From Trifolium pratense (Eukaryota; Streptophyta; Magnoliopsida; Fabales; Fabaceae), in NCBI RefSeq assembly GCF_020283565.1, contig NC_060060.1, forward strand, positions 47,480,015 through 47,544,014: a stretch of 64,000 nucleotides of DNA, read 5' to 3'. The notes below the pieces were generated by a model. It searched no databases. It worked only from the letters and a program-made list of their open reading frames with translations, and had not been told where the DNA came from. Shown here in pieces: positions 1-11,593 of the stretch. A program made the position numbers and the translations under genes. Numbering within the stretch: position 1 is the stretch's first letter; each line of letters starts with the position of its first letter.

Positions 1-2062
1 CTTTGATGATGATTTATAATGAAATTGTTGGGCAGGAAGAGTCTCACCGAGTTGGATCAATATATTGAATATTGAACAATCATGCGAGTAACTTTGACAC
101 TATATTTTCACTTAACCGTAAAACATTAAATTTATGCGTCATCTCATTTATAAAGTATTCAACCTTAATAACTATTTCAATGTGAAAATTAACTCGATAA
201 ATTGCAACAAAAATTTATATATAGTCTTCTAACAGGATTTTTTAAATATTAACCGAAATTACAACTAGTAGTACAAAGAGAATATCCAATCGTTTATGGA
301 AAGGAAACAAATTAATAATGGAAGCTAAGGATTCTAAACCAATAGTAAGATTTTCAACAAGGACGGCCTTAATTGTTAGGGATCTTCTTGTTTGTACTTT
401 TTGGACACCTAATTAAGTTAACTATTATTTTACAAACCCAAGGATGTCTCATATCTTTGATCTTTGATTAAATCATGTACTTTTTATAAGGAATCTTTTG
501 AAAAAATTAGACTAATAAAGCACATTGTAAATAATTATTTTTATTTAAAACTTTTATAAATTTAAATTTATTTCATGTATACCTTTATTTAATTACTCTT
601 AATTCAACTAACTTATTTATTTTTAATATTCTTTTTCATAATAAATAAGCGCCTAAATGAAATTAAACATTTAAAACATTTGAAAATTGGTCAAAGTTTC
701 TTACAAAAAAGATCAATTTTTTTCCTCAAAGTGTTCATTATAAAAAGGACCAGAGGGAGTATAATGTAGTCCGTCCATTCTAAATTGTAAATTGTTTTGA
801 AAAAAAGAAACTGTTATACGTATGTAAATTATAAGTCGATTTATTTTGTGTCCTCTTATATCCTTGATAATAACTATTACTCTCTCTTTCTTTTAATTTT
901 TTAATTGATTTATTTTTCATACAATTACTTAAGAATAATTTTTAAAATAATTCATAAATCCACGTTTCAATAAAAAAAATAATTACATTTCTCATAATGT
1001 ATTAAAAAATCAAAACCATTTATAATTTAATTTAAATGCAAAAGGAGTAATATATTCTTAAACAATCGATACACATGTAGTGCATGGAGATGGGAATATT
1101 CAGAAAATATGCATTCATTTGTTTTTTTTTTTGTTTTTTTATATTGAAGAGGGACTAAGCCCAAAAATATGCATTCATTTAGGATTTGATTCTTTTAGTA
1201 GGTCGTTGAGATCCTAATCTTAAAGTAGATTAATATTTCTTCTATGATGGAATTATCTATGATACACATGTATTATACTAGTATTTTGTCTTCACGAGTT
1301 TCAATCTTAGTTCTTCAACTCTTTTAACAGTTTAATTACTTCATATAATTAAGTTGAGCTATTCAATCATTAAGATATGTGTTTTTGTTCTAGAAGTTTT
1401 TCCTCTCCAATCACCTTGAGACGTGCTTTTAAATAAAAAATATTAGTAAGTAGTGTTAAAAAGTCCTACATTAGTTGCGACTTGCGAGATTGTCAGAATA
1501 TGTGTTTATAAGTGAGGACAATTCTCACTTTACAAGCGAATTTTGTAAGGTTGAGTTAGACCCAACGCTTAATTCTAAGATGGTATCAAAGTCTCTCTAA
1601 GATCCGTTGGGCCATATGTTATCAAGTTTCTGATCGGACCATCCATTATTTATCCGCACACCAAGTCCAACAGTGCTGGGCGCGAGGGAGTGTGTTAAGA
1701 AGTTGCGAGATGACCCGAATATGTATTTATAAGTTAGGGTATCCTCACCTTATAAGCCGGTTTTGTAGGGATGAATTAGGTCAAACTCCCAATTATAAGA
1801 TATTAAGAAGTCCCATCGGTTGCGAGATGACCTGAATATATGTTTATAAGTGAGAGCAATCCCTACCTATATATAAAGAGGATACAAAATTTTTGGTGTG
1901 AACTTTTCATAATACCAACAATGTACTCTTGACGTTTTTTTTAACAAAAATATTTTATTAACAAACTCACCATAACATAAGACATGTTTTTTTTTAACAG
2001 CAAATTTTTTTTATTAACAAACTCATCTTAACATAAGGCAAAATAGAAAATGCGGATCACAC
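1..2062. repeat. Large direct repeat, copy 1 (left end outside window)
   Basis: This stretch is nearly identical to 3323-6168, starting from the very first bases of the window (ctttgatgatgatttataat at 1 and at 3323). Similarity stops near 2062/6168, so the repeat is at least 2.06 kb with a period of about 3.32 kb, and it probably extends left of the window. Substitutions and short indels are scattered, which suggests an old but not ancient duplication. It contains no convincing coding region. It holds a TRIM-like element and short Stowaway-like remnants. It could be a segmental tandem duplication or the two ends of one large non-autonomous element; the sequence does not decide. Confidence 0.85.
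1454..1895 (+). mobile_element. TRIM-like miniature LTR retrotransposon (repeat copy 1)
   Basis: A TGTTAAAAAGTCC-type terminal repeat (about 1454-1580) is followed at once by a tRNA-Met-like primer site (tggtatcaaag at 1581). A short internal piece then leads to a purine run (gcgagggagtg, about 1682), after which a second TGTTAAGAAG terminal repeat begins at 1693. A third partial repeat (tattaagaagtcccatcgg) follows near 1800. This LTR-PBS-PPT-LTR order without any ORF is the TRIM layout. The terminal repeats have diverged, so the element is old. Confidence 0.6.
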
Positions 2063-2135
2063 AAACGGGTACGGGAAAATAGAACATGATTGGAAAGACA
2101 AAAAAATTACAAAAAAATAAAAATAAAAAAAGATA

Positions 2136-2478
2136 GGTTTAACTACACATTTGGTCCCTTACGTTTATTTTAGGTTTCAATTTGGTCCCTTACGTTTAAA
2201 AAGTATCAATTTGGTCCCTTACGTTTATTTTAGGTTTCAAGTTAGTCATTTCCGTTAGTTTTGTCACTAACACCGTTTGAACAGTACACATGTCAGCGTG
2301 TCCAAGTGCCACGTGTCAGTCTACATATGCAAATTGACTGCCACATATGACAAAATTGACGGAAAGGAGTAATTTGAAACCTAAAATAAACGTAAGGGAC
2401 CAAATTGATACTTTTAAAACGTAAGGGACCAAATTGAAACCTAAAATAAACGTAAGGGACCAAATGTATAGTTAAGCC
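2136..2478. mobile_element. Mutator-like MITE (ggtcccttacgttt type)
   Basis: The 343-bp element has long inverted ends (ggtttaactacacatttgg and its complement at 2455-2478), inside which the motif ggtcccttacgtttattt is repeated. It is flanked by a perfect 9-bp target duplication, aaaaagata, at 2127-2135 and 2479-2487. A 9-bp duplication with long inverted repeats is the mark of MULE-derived MITEs. It sits in the spacer between the two large repeat copies. Confidence 0.85.
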
Positions 2479-2544
2479 AAAAAGATAAATAAAAAAGTTA
2501 ATTATTAAAGCGGATGAAACAAAGAAACACCCTTGAAGCGGGTC

Positions 2545-2996
2545 TGGTTATGGTGCATAAGTCAAACTTATGCACCATGCATAAGCTTGCTTTCTACACC
2601 CTAGCCCATTTGCTTCCAACACCAAAGTCCCCAACATAATTGTTTCGTACACCTCAGCTCATTTCGTCATACACCCCCAACATAACCCCAGCCCATTTCG
2701 TCATACAACCCCCCAACATAATTGCTTCGTACACCCTAGCCCCGGGCATAAGGAAATGAATACAGGCCCGAACCACAAGAAGGCCCATGGAGCAGCAACA
2801 AACAAAACAAACAGAGAATGATTTGAGCTGTTTGATTAATCAGACGGCTCATGCATGATCAGGAGGGTGGAAGCACTAAGGCCACTTGATCAAGGATCAA
2901 AGGCTAAAACGGAATGGCGCGTGGGATGCAGGTGCGCGCAGAGGATCGGCGCCTATTCTTATGCACCATATATGCATAAGGAAATGCCTTATGCAC
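2545..2996. mobile_element. Inverted-end element with tatgcaccat palindromes
   Basis: The ends read ggttatggtgcataag (about 2546) and cttatgcaccataac (about 2981). Each end contains a further small palindrome (gcataag/cttatgc), so the termini can fold on themselves. Inside, a phrase like caacataattgcttcgtacaccctagccc recurs three or so times with variation (2590-2745). The outer flanks share ccttgaagc-ggt (about 2531 and 3011), which is longer than a normal target duplication. The superfamily is not clear to me. Confidence 0.5.
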
Positions 2997-3009
2997 CATA
3001 ACTTTTGCC

Positions 3010-3322
3010 CCTTGAAGCAGGTGTTATAACCACCGACACTTTAGTGGCTTGATAAATCTTCAACTTTTTCTTTTGATTCTTAGAAATAATATTTAGTAAA
3101 GAATAATGTTAGAAATACACTCTTTAACACACATTTCAATACATTCTCTTTAACACACAATTTGACAAATATCTTTTTGTACCACAGACTTATTTATTTC
3201 AAAATTATTTTTCTTACAAGAACTTAGAGACACAAGACTTGTTACAAAAATAAATAAATTGCATGTCTTTTTTATTGAAAGAATAAATGATAGGAGCCTC
3301 ACTTTCATACAAGAACAATTAA
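3010..3322. other. Spacer between the large repeats, no gene seen
   Basis: This AT-rich spacer contains a degraded fragment (about 3105-3175) with repeated cactctttaacacaca motifs, related to the MITE at 56076-56254. I see nothing else. Confidence 0.5.
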
Positions 3323-4328
3323 CTTTGATGATGATTTATAATGAAATTGTTGGGCAGGAAGAGTCTCACCGAGTTGGATCGATATATTGAATATTGAGCA
3401 ATCATGCGAGTGACTTTGACACTACATTTTCACTCAACCTTAAAACATTAGATTTATGCGTCATTTCACTTATAAAGTATTCAACCTTAATAACTATTTT
3501 AATGTGAAAATTAACTCGATAAATTGCAACAAAAATTTATATATAGGCTTCTAACAGGATTTTTTAAATATTAACCGAAATTACAACTAGTAGTACAAAG
3601 AGAATATCCAATCGTTTATGGAAAGGAAACAAATTAATAATGGAAGCTAAGGATTCTAAACCAATAGTAAGATTTTCAACAAGGACGGCCTTAATTGTTA
3701 GGGATCTTCTTGTTTGTACTTTTTGGACACCTAATTAAGTTAACTATTATTTTACAAACCCAAGGATGTCTCATATCTTTGATCTTTGATTAAATCCTGT
3801 ACTTTTTATAAGGAATCCTTTAAAAAAATTAGACAGACTAATAAAGCACATTGTAAATAATTATTTTTATTTAAAACTCTTATAAATTTAAATTTATTTC
3901 ATGTATACCCTTATTTAATTACTCTTAATTTAACTAACTTATTTATTTTTAATATTCTTTTTCATAATAAATAAGCGCCTAAGTGAAATTAAACATTTAA
4001 AACATTTGAAAATTGGTCAAAGTTTATTATAAAACGGACCAAATTTTTTCCCTCAAAATGTTCATTATAAAAAGGACCGGAGGAAATATAATGTAGTTCG
4101 TCCATTCTAAATTGTAAATTGTTTTGAAAAAAAAAAACAGTTATACGTACGTAAATTATAAGTCGATTTATTTTGTGTCCTCTTATATCCTTGATAATAA
4201 CTATTACTCTCTCTTCTTTTAATTTTTTAATTGATCAATTTTTCATACAATTACTTAAGAATAATTTTTAAAATAATTCATAAATCCACGTTTCAATAAA
4301 AAAAATAAATTACATTTCTCATAATGTA

Positions 4329-4991
4329 TCTATATATATAATTCCTAGATAGTTCTCCTACTATCTATGTAAACCCTAATTCACTTAAACCAATGAATTT
4401 TTTCCATTTAGCCACGTCAGCCACTTACAATGCCACATTACTTCTCTTTACATCATTATCATCTCTAGACTCTATCCACTTTTCATATACCTACATTTAT
4501 ATAAATGACTTTTCATATTGTCCACATTAAACCATGAGGAACTTATACTAAAGAGCCACAATTTACTACTTACTCACCATATATTCCATCGGTTGCAAAA
4601 ACAATTCATCCATTTACATCATGCATGTTCCATAGTTAATGTATTAAAAATCCTTTATATTTTATTAAATTTATCAATTTCATTTTTAAATTATTCACGT
4701 GCACTCAATACCTATATGGCTATATATACGGTGCATAGATATTCATCATTTTTTTCGGTGAAATATTGTGATGGTTTTTATCTCTATAAATCCATTCCTC
4801 AAGACACATTTAGAGGCAAGTGTATATATACTATATCAATTTAGAAATATTTACCTTACTTTTTCTATTATTATAGTAAACATTTTTAGTTTTTTTTTAT
4901 TATTGACTCTTTTTCCATTATTATAATAATGTTCCAATGCTTAACCAATTTTGTTTCCTCCCTTTGCTTTTTTTATTATTGACTCTTTTTC

Positions 4992-5027
<36 letters not shown>

Positions 5028-5116
5028 TATTTTGATCATACTTATAGTTTCAATTTTTCTATGTTATAATATAAAACAGCGCATCACACGCGTGCATCGC
5101 ACGGGTAAGGGTCTAG
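4329..5116 (+). mobile_element. Non-autonomous Helitron
   Basis: The element begins TCTATATATATAA and ends with the small hairpin cgtgc-atc-gcacg followed by ggtaagggtCTAG. It is inserted exactly between A and T without target duplication: the flanks read aatgtA and Ttaaa. The empty site aatgtattaaa is preserved in repeat copy 1 (about 999-1008), which fixes both ends to the base. The 788 bp hold no helicase or credible ORF, only AT-rich sequence with a TTA microsatellite (about 4997-5027). These are canonical Helitron features: TC start, hairpin, CTRR end and A^T insertion. Confidence 0.9.
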
Positions 5117-5561
5117 TTAAATTAAAACCATTTATAATTTAAATGCAAAAGGAGTAATATATTCTTAAACAATCGATACACATGTAGTGCACGGAGATGG
5201 GAATATTCAGAAAATATGCATTCATTTGTTGTTTTTTTTTTTGTTTTTTTTATATTGAAGAGGGACTAAGCCCAAAAATATGCATTCATTTAGGATTTGA
5301 TTCTTTTAGTAGGTCGTTGAGATCCTAATCTTAAAGTAGATTAATATTTCTTCTATGATGGAATTATCTATGATACACATGTATTATACTAGTATTTTGT
5401 CTTCACGAGTTTCAATCTTAGTTCTTCAACCCTTTTAACAGTTTAATTACTTCATATAATTAAGTTGAGCTATTCAATCATTAAGATATGTGTCTTTGTT
5501 CTGGAAGTATTTCCTCTCCAATCACCTTGAGACGAGCTTTTAAATAAAAAAATATAAGTAG

Positions 5562-5990
5562 TGTTAAAAAGTCCTACATTAGTTGCGACTTGCGAGACTG
5601 TCAGAATATGTGTTTATAAGTGAGGACAAGTCTCACCTTACAAGTGAATTTTATAAGGTTGAGTTAGACCCAACGCTTAATTCTAAGATGGTATCAAAGT
5701 CTCTCCAAGATCTGTTCGGCAACATGTTATCAAGTTTCTGATCGGACCATCCATTATTTATCCGCACACTAAGTCCAACAGTGTTGGACGCGAGGGAGTG
5801 TGTTAAGAAGTTGCGAGATGACTCGAATATGTATTTATAAGTTAGGGTATCCCCACCTTATAAGCCGGTTTTGTAGGGTTGAATTAGGTCCAACTCCTAA
5901 TTCTAAGATATTAAGAAGTCTCATCGGTTGCGAGATGACATGAATATATGTTTATAAGTGAGAGCAATCCCTACCTAGATACAAAATTTT
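5562..5990 (+). mobile_element. TRIM-like miniature LTR retrotransposon (repeat copy 2)
   Basis: This is the same element as at 1454-1895, duplicated with the surrounding repeat. It shows the TGTTAAAAAGTCC terminal repeat, the primer-like tggtatcaaag at about 5690, the purine run gcgagggagtg at about 5791, and the second TGTTAAGAAG repeat at about 5802. Confidence 0.55.
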
Positions 5991-6168
5991 TGGTGTGAAC
6001 TTTTCATAATTAATACCAACAATGTATCCTTGACGTTTTTTTTAGCAACAAAATTTTTTTATTAACAAACTCACCATAACATAAGACATGTTTTTCTTTT
6101 AACAGCAAATTTTTTTTATTAACAAACGCATCTTAACATAAGACAAAATAGAAAATCCAGATCACACA

Positions 6169-6863
6169 TGATCTCAATACTATGGTACATAATGATAGAC
6201 ATAAACCGAGGAACTTATCGGTGAATATTAGTGTCAAAACTATAAGGTTGCACAGGCCGTTTGAAACATAAGAATAGTATAAAGGGTCTTGAGGTGATAT
6301 AGGGTAATTTGTCTTAAAGGTTTTAGTAATGTGGTAAACCATGAGAATATGAGACTATATTGGTTTAGAAGTTAGAACACACTCATTCAATTTTCCTAAT
6401 ACCACAGGAGTGGACATGATGTTACTTTAATTTAACTCACATTAAGATTTGTTTTTAAAATCATTATCACTATCCATAACAAATGAAAGATTTGGAATTT
6501 GGAAATATATTGTGACAAAACCATAATTCATTCTAGGATGTTTGTAATCTTTTCTAAATTGCAATCATATCAAACCTTTTAAAGTGACAATATTTCTAGC
6601 TAATAAAAAATATCATGATGTTGTTACATAGAGAGTTGATCTTCACGATAATTTGTCTTGTTTTTATCATTTTATATTTTCGTCTTCTTCGATAACCTGC
6701 ACATTTGAGCATATATATGGTTAGTAGACAAATTATTTATTTGCTTGTTATTGAATTTTTGTTATCATCGAAACATTTGGTAAAAGTTATAACACAAAAA
6801 AGTATCATCTTTCAAGAGAGTTCAAGAGAGCATCAAAGCCATATCAAAAGAATTGAAAAATAC
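6169..6863. other. Intron-like sequence 3' of the MCRS_N exons
   Basis: This AT-rich sequence holds no recognised coding exon. It follows the exon 2 splice donor of the minus-strand gene, so it is probably part of its intron 2, whose remainder may run into the repeat region. Confidence 0.45.
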
Positions 6864-8777
6864 CTCTTTGTGAATCTTCTTCCGCATGATGTTGAACTGC
6901 TTGCAAATGTTATGAGTTTTCCTCTTGGGGGAATCAACTTTTTTCTTGGTAGCTTCCTTGATTGTGTTGCCATGATACTTAGCGATCTCAAACTTGGTCA
7001 TGGCAGCAGCAGCTTCCTCCGCAACATCAGAATCAAAGAGAAGAGAACCCCAACGCTCTGTCAATTCCTCCAGAGAATACCTCCTCGAGAAAGAAACAGC
7101 TCCTCTTGCCAACGATTCTAGTGAAGCTCCATTCTGCACAAACAATTAAGCATCATCATTGAAAGATCCATAAACTTTCCAGTTTCTGCAAGAAAATAGT
7201 TTAAATTATGTTCATAAAACAAAAATGTTAAGTTTTTACAAAATCCACAATGTTATCAACAAAAACCCCAATTTTTTTTATTTTTTTATATAATTTAAGA
7301 GCATCTAGATATCAAGGTAAGAGTAGACATACCAATGTTGTTGGCATCTCTATTCTTCCCCGTCCTCCACCTATAGCTCATATTATTATTAAAAAGTAGA
7401 AAATAAAATATATACAAAAATTGGGGAAACATGGACTTAACCTAGTGTGTCCACACAAAAGCGTGTAGGACAAAAAAGATATACCAACTTCTAGTTAATC
7501 CTAAAAGACAAAATAGTAGTCATTACTCCCTGCAACTAGCAGCAAGTGATGAAACTTTTTCAAGCAATGCAGTCCGAAATCGATGAGTGATACGGATTTT
7601 GAAATATCAACTTCTGACGAAACAAATTTAGTGGAACACCCAAAGCAACCCAGAACTGTTCCAAAGCCAGATCGACGGAGTTGAGCACCACGAGCCTGAG
7701 AATCGCCAAACTAACCATCGAACCCAATAGTGCGATGAGAAACACTACCGCAAAAACGGCATATCCACGCACCTAACTCTTTCGAACATTATCAGGCCGA
7801 GACAAATCTTGAAGAATCCAAATTGTGAGTGGATTCCAACCAAACAGTACACATAGATGATCTACCGGAACTGTTTTTTTTAACAAGGGTGTAACAAAAA
7901 ACAAACATGTTCCTCATTGCAAATAAAGTCTGCAACCGAACGACATGCTTTATTCTTCATCCAACATAAACCAAGGACCACAAAACATGACAACGATGGA
8001 CATCACGGCCGAACACACTCGTGGATTCACAGTCGCGAACCACCATGGTGGTTATGAGATACATCTCCAGACCCCAACCATCTGTGCGACGACCATTGGG
8101 AAGCAAAGCACAATTGGCGAGGCAACACTGGCAGCATCGCAACCCCTACTTGGGCAAAAAAGGTGGTGCGGAGGTCAAGGAGCCCTCTTCAGACCCCCAA
8201 ATAAAATGGTCTATAACAAACAGATCCAACTCCTTTAAAGTGTAAAATGAGTAATATCAATTGTTAACTAATAAATCAAATGTATATATTATAGGTACAT
8301 CATAACAAATCATGAGGTTGTTACAATTACAACCATTGATTTTTCCACTTTACACTTTATTCACTACAACTTTAAATGATTAATAAAAGTTGGAAGAATA
8401 ACTTCTTTTTTTTTGTAAGAAATAACTGATTAAAATTAATACAATTTATTATGTTTTATACAATTTATTATGATTTATGGAGGCAAAATAAAAATTATTA
8501 GACATTTTGATTCAAGTATAAAAAATATCCTCAGTAGGAGCAACAACCCCATATCACTCTACATGCATATGCCGGTGAACGACGTTAGAGCATAATTTCG
8601 GGTACCAAAGCATAGTTTAGGGTTTTAATTATATCTAGTTTCGAGGATGTAAAATTAAATAATGAAATCATATAATTGAAAATGAATGAGAGTAGAGAGA
8701 TATACCTCAATGGCTTCCTTGAGGAGAAAATCGTCCTCGGGATTCCACGACCATGGAGGAGGGAGAAGTGGGTCCAT
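6864..8777 (-). CDS. MCRS_N / FHA-family protein, first two exons only
   Basis: Two exons on the minus strand encode the N terminus of a microspherule-protein-like, FHA-family nuclear protein. Exon 1 (8777-8706, 24 codons) starts MDPLLPPPWSWNPEDDFLL. Exon 2 (7133-6864, 90 codons) reads NGASLESLARGAVSFSRRYS, then a LTERWGSLLFD segment, and ends near the basic FNIMRKKIHKE. The W-x-PEDD, GASLE-LA-GAV-FSRR and RW-LL-D motifs match the MCRS_N domain of plant proteins such as EMB1967. Both introns have GT/AG borders and phase 0. The intact protein would continue for hundreds of residues to an FHA domain, but no further exon is visible down to position 1. Either the gene is truncated by the repeats at 1-6168, or a very long intron leads to exons outside the window. 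Confidence 0.7.
7500..8240. other. GC-richer insert in intron 1 of the MCRS_N gene
   Basis: This stretch has clearly higher GC than its surroundings and lies between the two MCRS_N exons. It carries only short overlapping ORFs on both strands, with no domain I recognise. Its composition suggests an inserted piece, perhaps of a retroelement untranslated region, but I found no clear terminal repeats. Confidence 0.35.
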
Positions 8778-9214
8778 GACAGTGAGAAATACAAAGGATC
8801 TGACTGTTCGGGAGTCAGGAAAATGTGAGTGATAATGATGATGATGATATTTAAACTAAATCTCAAATTGAAATTAAAAAAAAAAATCGCAATAAAACAA
8901 AGCATTGGATTAAAATTCACAATAATATTTAAGGAAATATTATTCAAAAAGTTAATTGTATTTGGTCTAAAATTTAGAATAGATACATTGAACTTAAGGG
9001 ATTGTTGTACTCTAGTGGTGCTGCCCATTGGTTTTTCTCCTTTTTATTCTTTCATCGTACAGTGGTTATGACAATAAAATATGCATAATATTTAGTAGTA
9101 TTTTATTTAAATAAATTAAGTTTTTATTTAGGTTTATTAAAACTATTTACTTTTTTTAAAACAATGATAACTATTTACTTGTTTTTCTTTATTTTGTATT
9201 TTTTTTTCCGATTT

Positions 9215-9310
9215 TAGATAAAGTGGTAATCCACTGAAATTAATGTGAGATCCCGGGTTCGACCCCGGATCACGATATCCGGCCTAATAATTTCGGCATT
9301 TTTTGTCATT
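9215..9310 (+). mobile_element. tRNA-derived SINE fragment
   Basis: A gtggtaatccactg box-A-like segment is followed by gggttcgaccccgg, a typical RNA polymerase III B box, and by the gatatccggcc tail seen in the SINEs near 23861, 24154 and 27672. Confidence 0.5.
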
Positions 9311-11559
9311 TGAGCTAGAATTTATGGGACGTATTTTTAGGACTTATATATATTAGTGGAAGACCTTTCTTAATGAAGAGATGGTGAAAAATCATTGCAA
9401 ATCAATTTTGTTCGTAGCCAAAGGTCAAGAAAACCATCACTAAAAGTGAAAAGTTAAGAGTTTGGGCCTCCTTTGATTTCTCTTGGAAACCTGATTTCGG
9501 CCTCAGCAAACTCCATGCTAATGCATTCTTGGAGATTTTCTCCCTTGAAATGTTTAACAGTGTATATTCTGAATAGGTTTCACGTGGTCCTAATTTCTTG
9601 GTTTTTTCATTCTGAGAAGGTAGCGATACTCTTGTTCTATAATCATATTGTTCCTTATTTTAATGACAGAGTGAATTAAGGAACGTGAGGAAATTGTTTT
9701 GGGAGAATCCACTCTCGTATTAGTGTATCACACTTGAGCCAACTCAAAAGTACACTCAAAAACATCTATAAACAAAAATGCTAACTTGTGCCTTTAAAGA
9801 CAAGTTAACAAATTTAATACCGAATCATTATCTTAAAATGGTGTGCATTTACTTGTTACAATATAAAATTGAAAAATAAAATTTGAACAACTGTTTTGTG
9901 ACATATTTTAAACAACTTTTTCTCCCATACTTACATGATGTACTTATCTTCTCTTTCCCATCTCTCTATGGTTTTGACCAATAAAAAGAGAAAAAAACAA
10001 GATTGTCACAAAAATTGTCATGAAATGGTTGTTTAAGACACAGGTTATCATGACCATTTTATATGGATGCAGATTGCCTACTGTATCTGTATTTACACAA
10101 TTACAGTATCAACCGTCCGATTTAAAGGAATAATCTACTCACAATTTTATTTTTTTTATAAAGCAATCATGAAAGTCTACTAACTTGGATGGTCAATTTT
10201 AATCTTATAGCTAGCACTTTGAAAATTGGCTAATTTATATAAGCTGGTCTGTTAAATTCGCTTAACATAAGATTTGAGTTAAAAAAAAATTGTAGGATTA
10301 TTTAGTTCAGGATGAATCAAACATAAGACCTTAAAAAGGAACATACTCTTAGGTTCAAAGTCAATACCACTAAACCAACTAGATTATTATACTAGGTATA
10401 TATAACCGAATACTAGTATATATGAACATTGACAAAAAAAATTATGGTCTATAAAAGATGTCAATTTTGTTGAGATGTTTTTATTCTCTTTAAGGTTATT
10501 ATGCTAGTAGCTCTTAATTTAAAAAAAGAAAAATGATTATTGGAGCTGGCATGTATGTCATTTGCAAACATCATCTAATGACAGAGTTGAAACATGGTTT
10601 TCTTAACTTTATCAGGCATGTAGTAATAATTTTGGTGTTTTTCAAAAGAGCAGGGGAATCTGATGACATATTTTTATACCCAATAATTTGGTCTCTTTCT
10701 TTTGTCTCATTTCCTATAGCTATATGTTCACACATATTCTCTCTGTCCCATTTTATAAGATCTACTCTGATTAAAATACTATTTATATGTTTTATTTTGA
10801 TCATATCTATTACTAATGTATTAAAATTGATTACTATCAAAGTTATTGATTTATCCTTATTGCTTTTAATCGCGTTGCAAGTTTTATATCCTTCATTGTA
10901 ATTTTGTAATTTTACTAACAAAAATATTAAAAAAAATATAGAAAGAATATAAGATAAATACAATAAAAAGATTATATGATTAAAAATAGGAATATTAATT
11001 TATGCACAAAAATAGGAACAAAACATAAACAATAAAAAGATTATAGAAAGTTTACTCAATAAAACAATTATAGAAAAAAAAATATAGAAAGCACAAGATG
11101 AATGAATACAACCAATACCACCATAGTATATATGAATTTATGCATGAATTGATAGAAACAATATTTTTCATAAAAAAACATAAACAATATTTCTACCAAA
11201 TTTACTAATAACTATTAATAATAATATAATAAAGATAAAAGAATATAATAAAGATGCCAAAAAAATATAATAAATCATTTACTATCAAATTTACTAAATT
11301 ACCATAAATATTCCTAATCAAATTCTAATTTTTTTTATTAAAAAATATACACGGGACCATTATTCCTCACTTATACATAAAAAATTTGATAAATATTTGT
11401 CATTGATAATTTTTTCATTTAATAAGTTTTACAACAAAAAACACATAAATAGTTTCACTTATATTTTAACAATATTAAATAACAAATTCTTAAATATTTT
11501 ATTCTAAATAAATTTTTACCTTAATATAATAACAAACTTAAATATCGAATAAAAGTCAA

Positions 11560-11593
11560 TAGACTCATGCGAATGCACGGGTCTTTTAACTAG
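11560..11593 (+). mobile_element. Helitron-like 3' terminus
   Basis: The sequence catgcgaatgcacgggtc followed by ttttaaCTAG and then T resembles the 3' end of the Helitron at 5116 (gcacgggt, then CTAG before T). A tgc-gaat-gca stem can form. The 5' end was not located. The segment starting at aactagtttttata is repeated directly just after (11589 and 11627). Confidence 0.45.

Larger units (their letters stand above)
3323..6168. repeat. Large direct repeat, copy 2
   Basis: This is the second copy of the segment at 1-2062, longer because it contains a 788-bp Helitron insertion (4329-5116). Otherwise it is collinear, including the TRIM-like element (5562-5990). Similarity to copy 1 ends just after the aaaatagaaaat motif near 6150-6168. 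It lies between the spacer and the low-coordinate, 3' side of the minus-strand MCRS_N gene fragment. Confidence 0.85.

Noticed and set aside
4518..5142. Two plus-strand ORFs (108 and 63 codons)
   Set aside because: They lie inside the Helitron, are AT-rich with a Leu run from a TTA microsatellite, and show no domain.
10533..10963. Overlapping ORFs of 122 and 130 codons on opposite strands
   Set aside because: Both are products of AT-rich sequence, with no motif, no splice context and no conserved composition.
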